Shown here piece by piece: positions 30,752-42,258 of a DNA stretch of 64,000 bases. The DNA comes from Breviolum minutum Mf 1.05b.01 (lineage: Eukaryota; Sar; Dinophyceae; Suessiales; Symbiodiniaceae), in assembly GCA_000507305.1 (NCBI GenBank), contig DF240515.1, forward strand, positions 50,206 to 114,205. The letters run 5' to 3'. A program made the translations under genes and the position numbers. Below the pieces are notes generated by a model, which was given only the letters and a program-made list of their open reading frames with translations, had not been told where the DNA came from and made no database searches. Each line of letters starts with the position of its first letter. The stretch's first letter is position 1.

Positions 30752-30934
30752 CAGAACTGACTGTCCAGGTTGCACCGCAACCCGAACAGCCATGGAAATG
30801 GCAAACTGTGAGGCCTTCAGTAACTTCTCCACGTCGCCCGTGTTCTTCTCTGCCCCGGCGGCAAAAAGCCTAGCTACCTCGGCCGCAACGATGTGGTGAT
30901 GATCAACATAATCACGATGAGGACGGGAGGATAA
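30752..30934 (-). CDS. Candidate 183-bp phase-0 exon, alpha-helical
   Basis: The minus strand acceptor CCCCCTTAG and donor CTG-GTAGAT bound exactly 61 codons without a stop, in phase 0 at both ends. The frame includes HIVAAEVARLFAAGAEKN and GDVEKLLKASQFAISMAVRV, ending AVQPGQSVL. Alanine-rich helices predominate. One of the most convincing single exons here. No family recognised. Confidence 0.5.
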
Positions 30935-31149
30935 CTAAGGGGGATCATGATGAGGATGAAGCATCAGGATGATGAATTTGCAAATAGTCTCAAATGGTCA
31001 AGATCAATCATGAATCATGCCAAACAAATTTCCAAGCAAGCACATCTCCTGTCTATCCACCCGAACCTTTGTCTCATTGAAAGCAAGTCAGGAGTTATCC
31101 CAAGATCGCCAGGCCTTTTGGTTGGTTCAATACTAAGCTTTAGTATAGT

Positions 31150-31615
31150 CTGAAGTCATAAGTCACATTCAACTTTACCAAACTATTTAGAATACGATAT
31201 TTAGGATACTCAAGCTATATGATGTCGGATTTTTGACACATCCTTTGGGTGGTGCCGGATTGGACAGCCGTCATTTTTGGATATGACAAAATCGTTAACT
31301 ATGGCTAGCTACAGTTCATAAACCCCTGATGGTCAAACTTCGTGCTGGTAGCCCAAAAAGGTCACGAGAACTGTTACCAAAATCGGGAAACTCCCAATTT
31401 TAAACAGCCAGAAGAATAAACACACAACACCTTGGGAAGTTGCAAAAACCAAAAATCCCCGCCAACCCGCCATGTACACGCTAGATGTCAAACCGCCGTA
31501 AATTGCACGGCCACACCGCCCTGCCAACCGCCGCCAGTTTTTGTTGGGGCCCTCGACAATGGCACGTAACTTTCCTTTACGCACCGTGATCTCCTGAGGG
31601 ATCTGTTGGTTTGGT
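31150..31615. other. No supported gene
   Basis: A minus frame at 31333-31584 (83 codons) is open and GC-richer but lacks clear splice sites. Confidence 0.3.
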
Positions 31616-31618
31616 AGG

Positions 31619-31750
31619 CCCTGGGCGAAACCACCACCATTAAAATAATGGTTTATTTTTCCCCAATTTGGATGATGACCAAACCCTTAGGTTTCAGCAA
31701 TGGTGGTTGTGCTAACACCCGTTGTTTTAATGGTGGTTGGAATCCCAGGG
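31619..31750. mobile_element. MITE family L with 15-bp flanking direct repeat
   Basis: CCCTGGGCGAAACCACC on the left and GGTGGTTGGAATCCCAGGG on the right. TGTTGGTTTGGTAGG lies directly outside both ends, longer than at the other L copies. Confidence 0.8.
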
Positions 31751-31759
31751 TGTTGGTTT

Positions 31760-32700
31760 GGTAGGGATTATGTTGAATCTAACCATTCTCCCAGCCCAGG
31801 ATGCCGGTTGGCAAATAAAGGAATTTAGTAGTTGGAATACTAAAAAAATGTAATAATCCTGGGCCAGTGATTGTTTCATAGTGTTTCTAGGTGTGGGGTA
31901 GATCCAAGGAATAGTCTATATGTTTTCCATCGTTGTTGGTGGATCTTTCCTGCGTCACCTGGGTGAATCCTCAATATATCAGCAACATCAAAGACAAATC
32001 CAAAGAAAACAAAGGCAAGTTAGTTCTGTGGTTTTTCCCCATCCTAAAGCACAAAATCTAAGTGACGGCTGACATGACTTACATGAGACTCTAATTCACT
32101 CATATGATGTCTTGACCTACAGGTACCATAGAACTATAAAGAAGAAATGCAAGTAAATATTCAATAGATTCGGCACAGCTGAGATACACAGATTTCATGG
32201 AAAAAGGAGCTTTAAATGGACTAATGAAAACATATTATAAATAATATTAATAATGATAATATTAATAATGATAATTACTCATTATTATTGTCATTATTAA
32301 AACATCATATATCATTATATATAAACTATACTCTCTGTTAACCTTGTTTGGAATATATGACCCATGTTCCTTCCGTCGACTAGTGGGTTTTTAGTTGGCT
32401 TCATTTTACAGGATTGCCATTGCTTATTCCACCTATCTCAGTATCTGGCATACTTTTCTCCACCCCCCACTGGTGGATAGGCCCCAAACATTACGAAACT
32501 TATCCAATTGTCATTAAGATTCATTGGAAAAAACGTATTAATACGCGCACCTGCAGCTTGAAAAAGAAAAACGCATCATCATTTGTTCACCATGGGCCAA
32601 GTACGGAGTTGCTTGATACAAAAAAATCCAGCTAACCATTTGACATGGTGAATCATGGTAAAACTATGTAAATCTCTTCAACATCCCCCCAAAAAAAACG
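31760..32700. other. No gene seen
   Basis: AT-rich, with an ATTATTAAT-type low-complexity patch at 32238-32330. No repeat ends or exon found. Confidence 0.45.
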
Positions 32701-32708
32701 GTGTTAAC

Positions 32709-32806
32709 CTAGTTGGCGGTTTCAACCCATTTAAAAAATATTAGTCAAATTGGGAATCTTCCCCAGGTAGGGGTGAAAATAAAAAATGTTTGAAACCACC
32801 AGGTAG
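32709..32806 (+). mobile_element. MITE family A, 4-bp duplication TAAC
   Basis: CTAGTTGGCGGTTTCAACC to TTTGAAACCACCAGGTAG, flanked by TAAC on both sides. Plus orientation. Confidence 0.9.
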
Positions 32807-33327
32807 TAACATGTGTTAACAAAAACCTCAAACATGCTTCCCCACTGTGTTCACACAGGTGATTTTTCAGCCAAGACACCGCTTGACTCGGCCAAGGGAA
32901 AGTCTTCAGCACCTGGCATGGTGTGCGAAGGGTGGTGAAATGGAAGGTTCCCTTGTGAACTATATACATGTTGATTGACAACGATGTTGGTGAAGGGTTG
33001 AATGGCTGAAACAAATTGAAATGTTTTGGAACGGTTGAATTGCTTTCACTTCTGATGAAATTCGTTGGAAACATGCCTCACCACATAGATAAGGAAACCA
33101 TTATATGTGAAATCAAAATCAAAACTCATAAACTAAAATGTATGCATATATTATCATATATCTGTCAGAACGATAATCCTGTCTACAACACATGCACACA
33201 AGATATCAAAGTAGTACAGTTGGAATCACTCAACTTTGATTTTGCCGTGTATCTTCTTTGTGGTTGCCATTGTAGATACAAACTAAACCATATTCCTAAA
33301 GCAATTAGCTGGTTTACATTGATGGAT

Positions 33328-33328
33328 C

Positions 33329-33375
<47 letters not shown>
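33328..33375. repeat. (CAA)n microsatellite
   Basis: About 16 CAA units. It gives a poly-Gln frame on plus, not treated as a gene. Confidence 0.97.
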
Positions 33376-33551
33376 GCACCATCTTCATCTTCACAACTTT
33401 TTTTCAGAGCAACTCTCGACACACACAATTTTAGAGATTCGAGAGGCACATCTACGAAGCGGATGTGAGAAGAAAATCTGATGTGGTTTGAGCTCTCAGG
33501 CCAATCGCAGGATAATAACAAAAAACATGATTCTATTTTATTTTACTCTTT

Positions 33552-33660
33552 CTTGTTGGTGGTTGAACCACCCCTTTGAAAAATATAATATCGTCAAAAT
33601 GGCTTCATCTTCCCCTAAGTTCGGGGTAAAAATATTAAGATATTTGAAACCACCACCTAG
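33552..33660 (+). mobile_element. MITE family A
   Basis: TTGTTGGTGGTTGAACC to TTTGAAACCACCACCTAG. No clear duplication. Plus orientation. Confidence 0.85.
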
Positions 33661-33834
33661 ATTATACCAATATAATTGTCCACTTCGAACACAGGAATCT
33701 GTAGAACACATAATCAGAAGTTCATTATTGTCGCTCAGAGAACCCTACACAAGTCCTCAACGAGTGGTGAAACAGGCTCGATCGATGCGCCCTTGAAAAC
33801 TGCGTATATTGAGACGAAACAACACCGTGTTTAG

Positions 33835-34550
33835 CTGGTCGATGGATGATGATTCATAACGCTTCAGCAACATTCAAAACCCTTAAATCTCACAAAAACA
33901 AATGAGTTCATAGTGAAATGGCCTGTCATACTCCTTACAGTAAGCCCGTACATGCAGCAAGCAACCAGGGTTTTGGTCACCAATTTCATCGGAAATTTAC
34001 GCATCCCAGGAAATCGCTAATTTCACGTATGTCCTCGCAAAGCAAAGTTAAAACAAAATGTTCCTCAAATCTTTGGTACATTATTTTGGTATAAATATCT
34101 ATCTATACATTGTATGAATATGTATACATAATTATCTGACAGTAGAGCATTGTTTGGGTATATTATAGTACCCCTGTATATGATATGGCTAAATTGTCTA
34201 TAGTCTGTAGTATCATGTGGGTGTAATGTTGGGGCAAATCGTGTTAGTATATTATCTGGGTATATTCTCTTATCTGGGTAGATTGTCTAGTACAGTACTT
34301 GTATTATCTGTGTGTATTGTTTGGGTATATCATCTGCTCAAGTGTATGTATATTTCTGCAAGGAATTGTGCATATCACCCAAACATTGGACATGCCTTCC
34401 ATTGGGTCTATTGTACTATTGATCCAAGGGTCACGTGGAACACATCTGTACATTACAACAACCAATGGTTGCTTGGAGGTTGTGGATAATTCAGCCTGCG
34501 TGAAAAGAACACATTCCAAGGATGGAAGCAAACCACCAGTCATTGGCAAA
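33835..34550. other. No gene seen
   Basis: AT-rich. The frames at 34217-34661 are full of TATTATCTGGGTATATT-type low-complexity sequence. Confidence 0.4.
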
Positions 34551-34555
34551 GTATA

Positions 34556-34661
34556 CTACTTGGTGGTTTCAATCCATCTGAAAGAATATGCTCGTAAAAT
34601 TGCTTGGATCAGTTCCCCAGGTAAGGGTGAAAATAAACTAATGTTTGAAACTACCACCTAG
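34556..34661 (+). mobile_element. MITE family A
   Basis: CTTGGTGGTTTCAATCC to TTTGAAACTACCACCTAG. Plus orientation. Confidence 0.85.
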
Positions 34662-35052
34662 TATATAAAATGCTACCTACATCTAACCAAAAGTTTCTGT
34701 GGATTCTGGAACAGTTTAAGATTGGATTCCCTGAAAGTTTCCGCGTTTTTTTCATGCCTTGGATAGATTCATATACACTATGTTGGCAATTCAGCCCCCC
34801 AAAAAAGGGCACATGCGCAACAGTAGTCAACATTGCGTGTTGATTAATCATATATACATATAATTTATAATCATATTATGCATATAAATCCGCCGGCCTT
34901 CCCGGCGTGTCTAGTGGTGTGGGGCTTGATGACGGATTGCTTGTCTGTACTTTGCTTTTGCTTATATAGTCTAAGCTAAAGCTGATAATGTCTTTGGGGC
35001 GCGCTTTTACCTCGCCTAAAAATCATCCCCCCCCCCCCCACGANTTCTCGCC

Positions 35053-35184
35053 ATGCTGCTGGCAATGGAGAGAATGGTGCTGTTGTTGCTGCTGCTGCTT
35101 TTGGTGGTGCTTCTGGCCATGCTGCTTGCAATCTCAAGCCCAGCAAAGGCCGGCGGCATTAGCCGGAGGCTGATAAATACGTAG
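35053..35184 (+). CDS. Small open frame with a hydrophobic leader
   Basis: The plus strand ATG at 35053 opens 43 codons to a TAG. The frame starts MLLAMERMV, then eight leucines, VVLLAMLLAI and SSPAKAGG. It looks like a signal anchor, but the leucines come from a CTG/TTG simple repeat and a C-tract with an N lies just upstream. Real translation is doubtful. Confidence 0.15.
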   Translation: MLLAMERMVLLLLLLLLVVLLAMLLAISSPAKAGGISRRLINT

Positions 35185-35264
35185 ATTTATGTGCATGAAC
35201 AACAAATGAACAAATGATACATTATCTACAGTATATATGTCGATCCTCTGAACAAACAAATGCT

Positions 35265-35440
35265 TCAAAAAGTTTTGCTGTTTGACGTTGCAATTGCTGT
35301 GGAAAAACCATCCACCAGCTCCACGGTGGCGCGTTGGGGTCGTATCAACCCCCGATGCAACGAGCTACGGTAAGACTCCGCACCGAGCGAGCGAAAGCGG
35401 ACGAGATCTGGCGAAAGCGACGGATGGTTAGATGTTGATC
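35265..35440 (-). CDS. Candidate exon, unknown product
   Basis: A GC-richer minus frame reads SLSPDLVRFRSLGAESYRSS and RPQRATVELVDGFSTAIATS. Boundaries are unclear. No family recognised. Confidence 0.3.
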
Positions 35441-35499
35441 TGCAAATAGGGTTCATTTTTTCTGGGTATTTCGAACCATCTTTTTCCTGCATGAAGTAT

Positions 35500-36055
35500 G
35501 CCATTCCCAAGAGTTTAGAGGTTGCTCTATGGCATAGTCAGTAATTCTGGGCCCAAATGCTTTCAGTTCCTTTGATCCTTTGGGAGATCCAATGTGACAA
35601 ATTATTTTCAGATTCAGTTTATAAAACATCACTTACAAGTTGTCAAATGTGGAGAAACCTTAAGACTTGAGGTCAGGGAAGGTCCAATAGAAGAAGGACG
35701 ATCCTGAAGTAAATGGATATAATATATAGATAGATACATGTTTTTGTTGGGCGTTTGTTGGGCGTTTGTTGTTTCTGTAAGTAAAGTGACTATGGAAATC
35801 CTGGAAATCAATGATCAACTCCCAACTCCTTTGCCAGGACTTCGGTGGTTTTTGGAAGGACCCCAAACCTTCAACAGCATTTGCTACCTGTGGTCCCACC
35901 TGAACACCTCAAAGTGACATACATCGACACTAGAAAGCGTCATAACATGAAACCTGCTCAGGTGGAGCCCAGATTTGGATCTTGAAGACTATCATGTTCA
36001 TTCACCTTTTTTCAATGTTTCCCCCTCTAGTTTCCACAACAAAAACTTTGAGGGA
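35500..36055. other. No gene seen
   Basis: A short tandem GGGCGTTTGTT duplication lies near 35750. Otherwise featureless. Confidence 0.4.
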
Positions 36056-36060
36056 GGTGT

Positions 36061-36166
36061 GCTTTGAGGAAACTAACGTAGAGTCTGCAAATCAATGATT
36101 GGAAGATACATTTCCGAACCTTGGGATGGCCTATTTTCAGAGGCTATCTTTAGTTTCAGGGACACG
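36061..36166 (+). mobile_element. MITE family B, diverged
   Basis: GAAACTAACGTAGAG on the left, CTATCTTTAGTTTCAGGG on the right, with GATTGGAAGA and GGGATGGCC inside. Confidence 0.6.
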
Positions 36167-36830
36167 AGATGCCCAACTGTCATCCATCTGAAGAGGTCGA
36201 AACCAGATCCAGGAATCCAGGAACGATCCAGGACCGAGTCCTGGCAGCACAAGGCCTGAAACTTACGTCGATTTTTGGTGAAAAACAGCCCACCTTCAGG
36301 TTTTACAAGTGACAAAAAACAATATTTTGGATGCAGCCATTCCTAATCAATCAAAATATCTGAAACAAATTTGTTCCCAGTCTTTTTAACCACGCACATA
36401 TCACAGATATATTGATGGATGCGATCTGGATCCAATTCACATTTTGACATAGAAGAAAACAAATCAGCGCTTTTTTGTAAAGAACGAGTTTCAGCCAAAT
36501 AAAACTGGATGTCATTTGAAGGAAAACCTCACAGTGTTGTGTCTTGTTTTCATCATCCTTTTTTGTTCAGTATGTTCTCACAATGCACAGCAGCATTTAT
36601 GGACACGGAAATGTCTTTCTCTCTGAGCGGAACATCACTGCGTAACAACAAGTTCTACACTCAAAAAAACATCAACTTTCAACACATATTTTAGGAACAC
36701 AAACATATTCAATCGTTGGAACTATCATATAAATCAAAATATGTATCAAACAACAAGAATATGTGTATAAATATATATACAGTGCCCATCAATGTCAATG
36801 TATTGAAACAAAAAAAACTTACTGAATCAG

Positions 36831-36900
36831 GTCTCGCGCGGGCATGCAGAGATCGCACGACACCGCATCGTCGACAGGATGCACCAAAGTGGCTCAGGGT
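36831..36900 (+). CDS. Possible exon, strand unclear
   Basis: After CTGAATCAG the plus frame reads VSRGHAEIARHRIVDRMHQS. The minus strand is open too. GC-rich patch next to a family F fragment. Confidence 0.2.
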
Positions 36901-36907
36901 TTTTTTA

Positions 36908-36945
36908 CATCCCAGGTGGTGCAGGATTTCAGCCAACGGTATGAG
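36908..36945. mobile_element. MITE family F, right end only
   Basis: CATCCCAGGTGGTGCAGGAT is followed by a decayed terminus. Confidence 0.5.
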
Positions 36946-37236
36946 ATTCTCCGATTCAAAAACCACAACTTTCAAACATCACTCCGGAAATTGGCCAAAG
37001 CGAGGGGGTGATGTCTTTTTCTTGCTTTTAAAAGTGGATCCAATTTTCTTATATACATTCCATCCCCACCCACCCAAGAAAAAAACACATAAAACATCAT
37101 ACCATTCAGGGGGAAGGATTTTCCACAACACTCGATCTTATTCACCTCCGATCCGCTGTACCTAAGCATCTCCTGGTTGAGCTAACACATTATGTATACA
37201 TGACCGTGTTCCTGAATCATGGACACCTCTCCAGGG

Positions 37237-37262
37237 CGTTTGCTGTTAGTTTCAGGGAGTGT
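37237..37262. mobile_element. MITE family B, right terminus only
   Basis: TGCTGTTAGTTTCAGGGAGTG-TA stands alone without a left partner nearby. Confidence 0.6.
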
Positions 37263-37653
37263 ATAACTTTCCAAATGACTCATTTTTGAGACTTGACTTT
37301 TTTAAAGTTTTGTTCTCTCTGAAAAACTAATACCACCAGCTGTGTCTCTAGCAATAAAGTGCACGGTTTTCACAACCACCATTTCAACTTCATGTTCCAA
37401 CCTCCAAGAAAAAACACATATTCTGCAATTTTGTTTCCAAATAATTCCCAATTTGCACCACCATTTCTCCATGGACCATGTGGAAATGTTTTCTTCTCCC
37501 ATAAGTCACAGTGCATCCAGTCGCTTCGGCTTCGACAAATCGTTGGATGCCAAGGACAGAAAAGGGCTTTTTTGATCTAAAAACTGAGGTCGTTTTTGTT
37601 TGGATATCGAGTCATTCAACACAAACAAAGAGTCAGGTAGGTTGAACTTGAGC

Positions 37654-37771
37654 GTACACCCTGGAAGATTAACATGGACCATAATTCCCTGGAGGTTTGG
37701 TTCAGATCCTTTTCCTTTCTTTTCATGGGTGATGGCTGTAGGTGAACCAGTCGTTCATCTTCCAGGGTGTA
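37654..37771 (-). mobile_element. MITE family E (empty-site reference)
   Basis: TA-CACCCTGGAAGATTAAC to CATCTTCCAGGGTG-TA. The core CCATAATTCCCTGGAGGT is uninterrupted and shows the target of the nested copy at 39930. Confidence 0.88.
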
Positions 37772-38191
37772 TATTTTTGTACTTGTCAATGTTGATGTAA
37801 ACATTTATATCGTAAGTATCATGGGAAGGTCTTGGGCTAATTTGCTGAATCGTGCTACTTATACTTGCTTGTTTTTTGTTTCCTGTTTGGGAGGGTGATA
37901 TTGTTTCCTATGCATCGTTTCAACACCTTTCGAATATCCCAACACACATCTCCAGAGGCTTGGTTTTTAGGGGTTCCAAACTCACACCTTCCCACCTGGT
38001 ATGATTGGAGGATTTTGGGATGTCAAGGGGTTGATTCTGTTTATATGTAGGTTTGTATCATCCTATGTCCCCACAAAAATCGAGAAAAATTGGCAAAAAA
38101 TCTCCAAGCTTTGGGATAACATCAGGGAGCCATGTAGGAGAATTGATGGTTTAACATGTCTCAAAAAGAAAGGGTACCATTGCAAAACCCA

Positions 38192-38287
38192 TGACGGATC
38201 CATGGGACGACTGTATATTTACCGATTAATTAATCACACAAATCACCAATTAATGTAGGCAAATATATCAGTACCATGGATCCTTTT
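38192..38287. mobile_element. MITE family I
   Basis: GGATCCATGGGACGACTG on the left, CAGTACCATGGATCC on the right, GTATATTTACC and GGCAAATATA inside. Confidence 0.75.
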
Positions 38288-38350
38288 GGGAAAAGTAATT
38301 TCATCTTCCAACCATTGATTTTCAGGGGATATCTTAGTTTTTGGGGGAGT
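38285..38350. mobile_element. MITE family B, right half only
   Basis: CTTCCAACCATTGATTTTCAGG followed by TTAGTTTTTGGGGGAG, directly abutting the family I copy. Confidence 0.55.
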
Positions 38351-38542
38351 AGTCAACCAGGAAATCTTCCCAAAGTGGGTGCAAAATTGTAAAAGATCGA
38401 ATCCACGGCCCCTTGACATGGAAATATTCCCAAAATTGTTCGGGGATGAATCACCATGCAGTGGCTTCTCCATGTTTCAGCCTGGAAACAGTACTCACTC
38501 CTACACTTTTCAGTGCCATATTTGAAGCCTACAAAAATCCAC

Positions 38543-38614
38543 CTTCTTCAGCGGTTGGTGCTTTTTGGTCAGTTTTTGCCCAGATATCTCTTTTATGCAG
38601 CCCAAGAGGTCCAC
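38543..38614 (-). CDS. Candidate 72-bp phase-0 exon, basic
   Basis: The minus strand acceptor TGGATGTCAAG and donor AAG-GTGGAT bound exactly 24 codons in phase 0: VDLLGCIKEISGQKLTKKHQ then PLKK. Just upstream a strong donor (GTGAGC) closes a possible helical exon (AMKDLERQQLG). The intron between would contain SKKHKKRALGKK, which resembles the 16.4 kb exon, so the true splice pattern is open. Confidence 0.4.
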
Positions 38615-38907
38615 CTTGACATCCAAATCACGAAAAAAAACATGTACAATTTCTTCCCCAAGGCCCTCTTTTTGTGCTTTTTGCTCACCCCAGTTGCTGA
38701 CGCTCCAAATCTTTCATAGCTATTGGCCTGATGTCAGACCAACTGAGGATCCCAACAGGGTTTTGAGGAGACTTGAGGTCGAGTAGTAAAGTGGTTTAGG
38801 TTGGAACGCAATCTGCCAAAGAGGGGGTATGTGTATATGATGTATATGTATATACAGTTATATAAGTTATAATGGTATATAATTATATACATATAATATC
38901 TTATACA

Positions 38908-39019
38908 TACTGTTGATGGTTCAGAAATCCTGTACCAGTTAAGGTTGGTAGTTTATCCCATTATTTACAAGGTTTTATACATCCCAGGTGGTTGTTTGGG
39001 ATTTCTTCCACCAACAGTA
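38908..39019 (+). mobile_element. MITE family F
   Basis: TA-CTGTTGATGGTTCAGAAATC to GATTTCTTCCACCAACAG-TA. A complete, typical copy. Confidence 0.9.
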
Positions 39020-39191
39020 TGTATCATGTATTTCCGGGATGAACATGGGGGTGAACCAACCCAGGGCTACCGTAACCACCGTAAATGGTGGTTTCTTTGG
39101 AATCATTCAAACACATCTGGTGGTACTTAGTAACCTTCCTTCCGGGAGATTAGAGCTGACAAGAATCCTTCATCCCAGCAACAAACCACCA

Positions 39192-39299
39192 CTAGTTGTT
39201 AATTTCAACCCATTTGACAGATGTTTGTCAATTTGGATCATTTCTCCTAAGAATGAAATCCTTTGAAATTTCAAAAGAAAATGAAACCCACGATCTAGA
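39192..39299 (+). mobile_element. MITE family A, diverged
   Basis: CTAGTTGTTAATTTCAACCC to GAAACCCACGATCTAG. Plus orientation. Confidence 0.6.
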
Positions 39300-39309
39300 C
39301 CAAAACTAT

Positions 39310-39890
39310 TTTAGCACAGGGTTTCCGTGGGGGTGCTCTTTTAGCAGAAGCACCGCTTCCCAACATCTTCACGGATGAAGGTCTCCAAGAAGTATTGGAT
39401 CGTTTGCTTCAAAGTCCCATCAAAAAGCTGGAAACCTATCACGTTTATAGATCATTCACCAAATAAGACTTGTTCATGCACATTTAAAACCCCCCAATCT
39501 GTTTGACACACATCACTTCTTTGTGTAACATCTGTTTCTTTCTTGAAATTCTGTTTTCCAATTCACCCGGAACGGTCCGTGAGAGTCCATGGAAGTTTGA
39601 CCAAACCTGGATGTTCCATAGCTACAAAATCACGGAGAAAAAACATATCAAAATCGTGCAAAGAAAAGCTTCCTTGACAGACTATAAAAAATGTGTGTTT
39701 GCAAATCTTTTGGCCCTAAGAAACATGGGATCTCAAAACTGTTGCCTTGGAATTCCCCCAAAAGAAACCCTGCCATTTATACACAGTCAAACCCCTCAAA
39801 CAACCAAGGTCCATTGATTCTTAGGGAGGGTTTCATTCAATGTAAGGCCTTAATGCTGTGAACTTAAAAGTTTCCCCATCCCAGTCGATG
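39310..39890. other. No gene seen
   Basis: A 104-codon plus frame at 39503-39817 lacks splice or family support. No repeats seen. Confidence 0.3.
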
Positions 39891-39898
39891 ATCCGATC

Positions 39899-40134
39899 AA
39901 TACACCCCTGAAGATGAACGGCTGGAACATACCCCCCCAAAAGTTTAACGTAGCCCCTGAAAAGTTACCCTCCCAAAAGGTGAGTAGTCTTCCAACCATC
40001 CACTTTCAGAGGCAAACTGTTAAACTTCCGGTGGGTAATTCCCTGGAGGTGTGGCTCAGATCATATTCCTTTGTTTCTCATGGGTGATGGCTGTAGGTGA
40101 AGGTAGGTTCCAGCCGTTCATCTTAATTCGGTGT
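39899..40134 (-). mobile_element. MITE family E interrupted by family B
   Basis: The E ends TA-CACCCCTGAAGATGAACGG and CCAGCCGTTCATCTT remain, and the core ATTCCCTGGAGGTGTGG resumes after the B insert. Confidence 0.85.
39930..40036. mobile_element. MITE family B variant nested in family E
   Basis: CCCCCCCAAAAGTTTAACG to GTTAAACTTCCGGTGGG, bounded by TA on both sides. The intact E copy at 37654 has a single TA at this spot. Confidence 0.9.
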
Positions 40135-40464
40135 CATCAATGGCCCAGTCGCTAAATTTTTTGGCGCTGCTCCAAGGTGGTAGGGATGGTGGCAAGACTA
40201 GATGCGACATCCGTTGTAGTACCTGGGGGAGGGAAAACATCGACCAGTTTCAACCATGTCAAGCAGCAAACCATCTTTTGTTAAGGGGTTCCATCCAAAA
40301 ACCGAAGGGTGAACCAGGTGGTAAGCCGGATTTCTTCCATCTCATCAAGAGTAGGAACAGCAACTTTTGATCATCTCTCTGATCATTTCAGAGGAATAAA
40401 TAGAGGCAATGTAGCTATGCAAAGGGTGGTTTGGGTTTCGCATGGTTTGGAAGTATAGCTACAG

Positions 40465-40590
40465 TACCCTCCCTGAAACTAATAGTTCACACCTGAAAAT
40501 GGATGGTTGGAAGACTATATATATATAGTTTCCTTTTGGGGGCCCGGCCTATTTTCAGGGGCGAACTTGCTGTTAGTTTCAGGGAGTGTA
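40465..40590 (+). mobile_element. MITE family B
   Basis: TA-CCCTCCCTGAAACTAATAG to CTGTTAGTTTCAGGGAGTG-TA, with a small ATAT insertion in the middle. Confidence 0.9.
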
Positions 40591-40799
40591 TATCACCAAA
40601 CACACAATCTCTTCCATGGGGATGAGGCCCCAAGTTCATCATGAGCAGTCAACCCCAACCCCTTAGACCCCCCCTTCCACTCATAGTCTCATCCCCCAGA
40701 CCATATGGCTTTCATTATGCCTCATTGTACAAATCTTATCAATCAAGCATCATCAACTTACAGAGTGGTTTGTAGAGTTCTTCCATTCACAGTATGATG

Positions 40800-41110
40800 T
40801 CCTCATGATTGCTCTTCCTATTCTTCATTTTGGGGGGTCAAGAATTTGGAGAATTCAACTTGTTTGTGGAGAACCAACATGGTGCCAACATCCACCGTGT
40901 CCTTTCACTGGGTATGTAAGAGAGCTCTTCGAAAACGCAGTGGTCAAAATCTCTACACAATTTTCTCCCCAAAAAAAGATCAACCAAACACAAAGAATTT
41001 TAGGTCCTATATGGCTCACATTGACTTTTTTGCTGAGGCCTATTATAAAGGTTCTTGGGTCAGTCTGAGTTTGACCCCCTACCAGGAATCTAGTCATGGC
41101 TGTTGAACAT
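40800..41110. other. All frames open, no gene assigned
   Basis: At 40846-41106 two plus frames and one minus frame stay open for more than 80 codons. One plus frame reads FRSYMAHIDFFAEAYYKGSW. There is no splice or family evidence to choose between them. Confidence 0.25.
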
Positions 41111-41244
41111 ACCCCAAACAAATAAATCTTGAATGAGAAAAAACTGTATATACACAACATATGAATCACCTCACCTCACACACACATCTTCAATCTCAAC
41201 GCATTGGAGGCTATGATAAGTATCTATCTACCTGTCTATATATC

Positions 41245-41410
41245 AAATATATATATATATATATATATATATTTGTAAATAAAAATCAGATGTATATATA
41301 TATAAATATATATATATATAGATCGTATGTATACATAAATATACATACTTGACATATCATATGTATATATGTATATGTATATATGTAAATATCATAAATA
41401 TACATACATA
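41245..41410. repeat. AT-rich low-complexity tract
   Basis: Long (AT)n with TATG and TACATA variants. Confidence 0.92.
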
Positions 41411-41429
41411 TCAACTCCACCATCCCCCC

Positions 41430-41520
41430 AGGTCCCCAGTCATCCGGTCCCTTCATCCAAGTGACTCTCCAACATGGATTCCAATCCCAGAAGCAAAGAT
41501 CGCAGCACCTTCGAGCTATG
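41430..41520 (-). CDS. Possible leucine-rich exon
   Basis: After GCTCGAAG on the minus strand a frame reads VLRSLLLGLESMLESHLDEG and reaches a stop. A second minus frame is also open (CDLCFWDWNPCWRVTW). Unresolved. Confidence 0.2.
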
Positions 41521-41766
41521 CGAGTCGCGTCACCCTTTTCGCTGAGGATGGATGTGTTTTCCCAATGGTTGGACCGCCTTCCCATAACTGTAAATATAAG
41601 CGACAGCCGAATGATAATGGAAACAAAAACACAATGATTTCAAGAATCTGCAAGTTCTTGGAGTAGTATGTTTTATGAAACATATGGATGAAAATAGGTA
41701 AATTTCAAGAAACACATGGATTATGAAATGGTGAGACCTATGGTTTCATCAGAACATGGTGAGAAC

Positions 41767-41864
41767 TACCCTCCCTGAAAGAAAGATATCCCCTGAAAAG
41801 GTCCCATCCAAAAAAAGAAAGTCATCTTCATTTTCATGGGCTGTGTTAAACCTTAGGGGTGTAT
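41767..41864. mobile_element. MITE family B, diverged
   Basis: TA-CCCTCCCTGAAAGAAAG to GTTAAACCTTAGGGGTG-TA. Confidence 0.65.
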
Positions 41865-42138
41865 GCTCTTCAAAATGGGTACATTTTCCCCACAAAGATT
41901 GGAGGGGCAAAAAACAAAACACATCTTGAAACTTCACTACAGTCTTTTCCCTTGATGAAGGTAAAAGTATGGATAAATTACGTTAGGAATTGCATAGCAT
42001 GATTGTGCCAATATAAGCTGTTGGTACATCCACCTTTAAATCATCTCAGTGGGCGATATCCCAACCCAAATGATCACAGCATTGCTCTCTAACCAACTCG
42101 TGGCTGGTTTGATCCGATGGTTGGAAAGACATCCAAAG

Positions 42139-42258
42139 ATATTGTTGATGGTTCAGAAATCCGGCTAACCAGTTGAGGTTGGTAGTTTATCCCGTTGTTT
42201 ATAGGGGTCTTATACATGTCAGGTGGTTACATAGCCGGATTTCTTCCATCAACAGTAT
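42139..42258 (+). mobile_element. MITE family F
   Basis: TA-TTGTTGATGGTTCAGAAATC to GGATTTCTTCCATCAACAG-TA. Confidence 0.9.
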
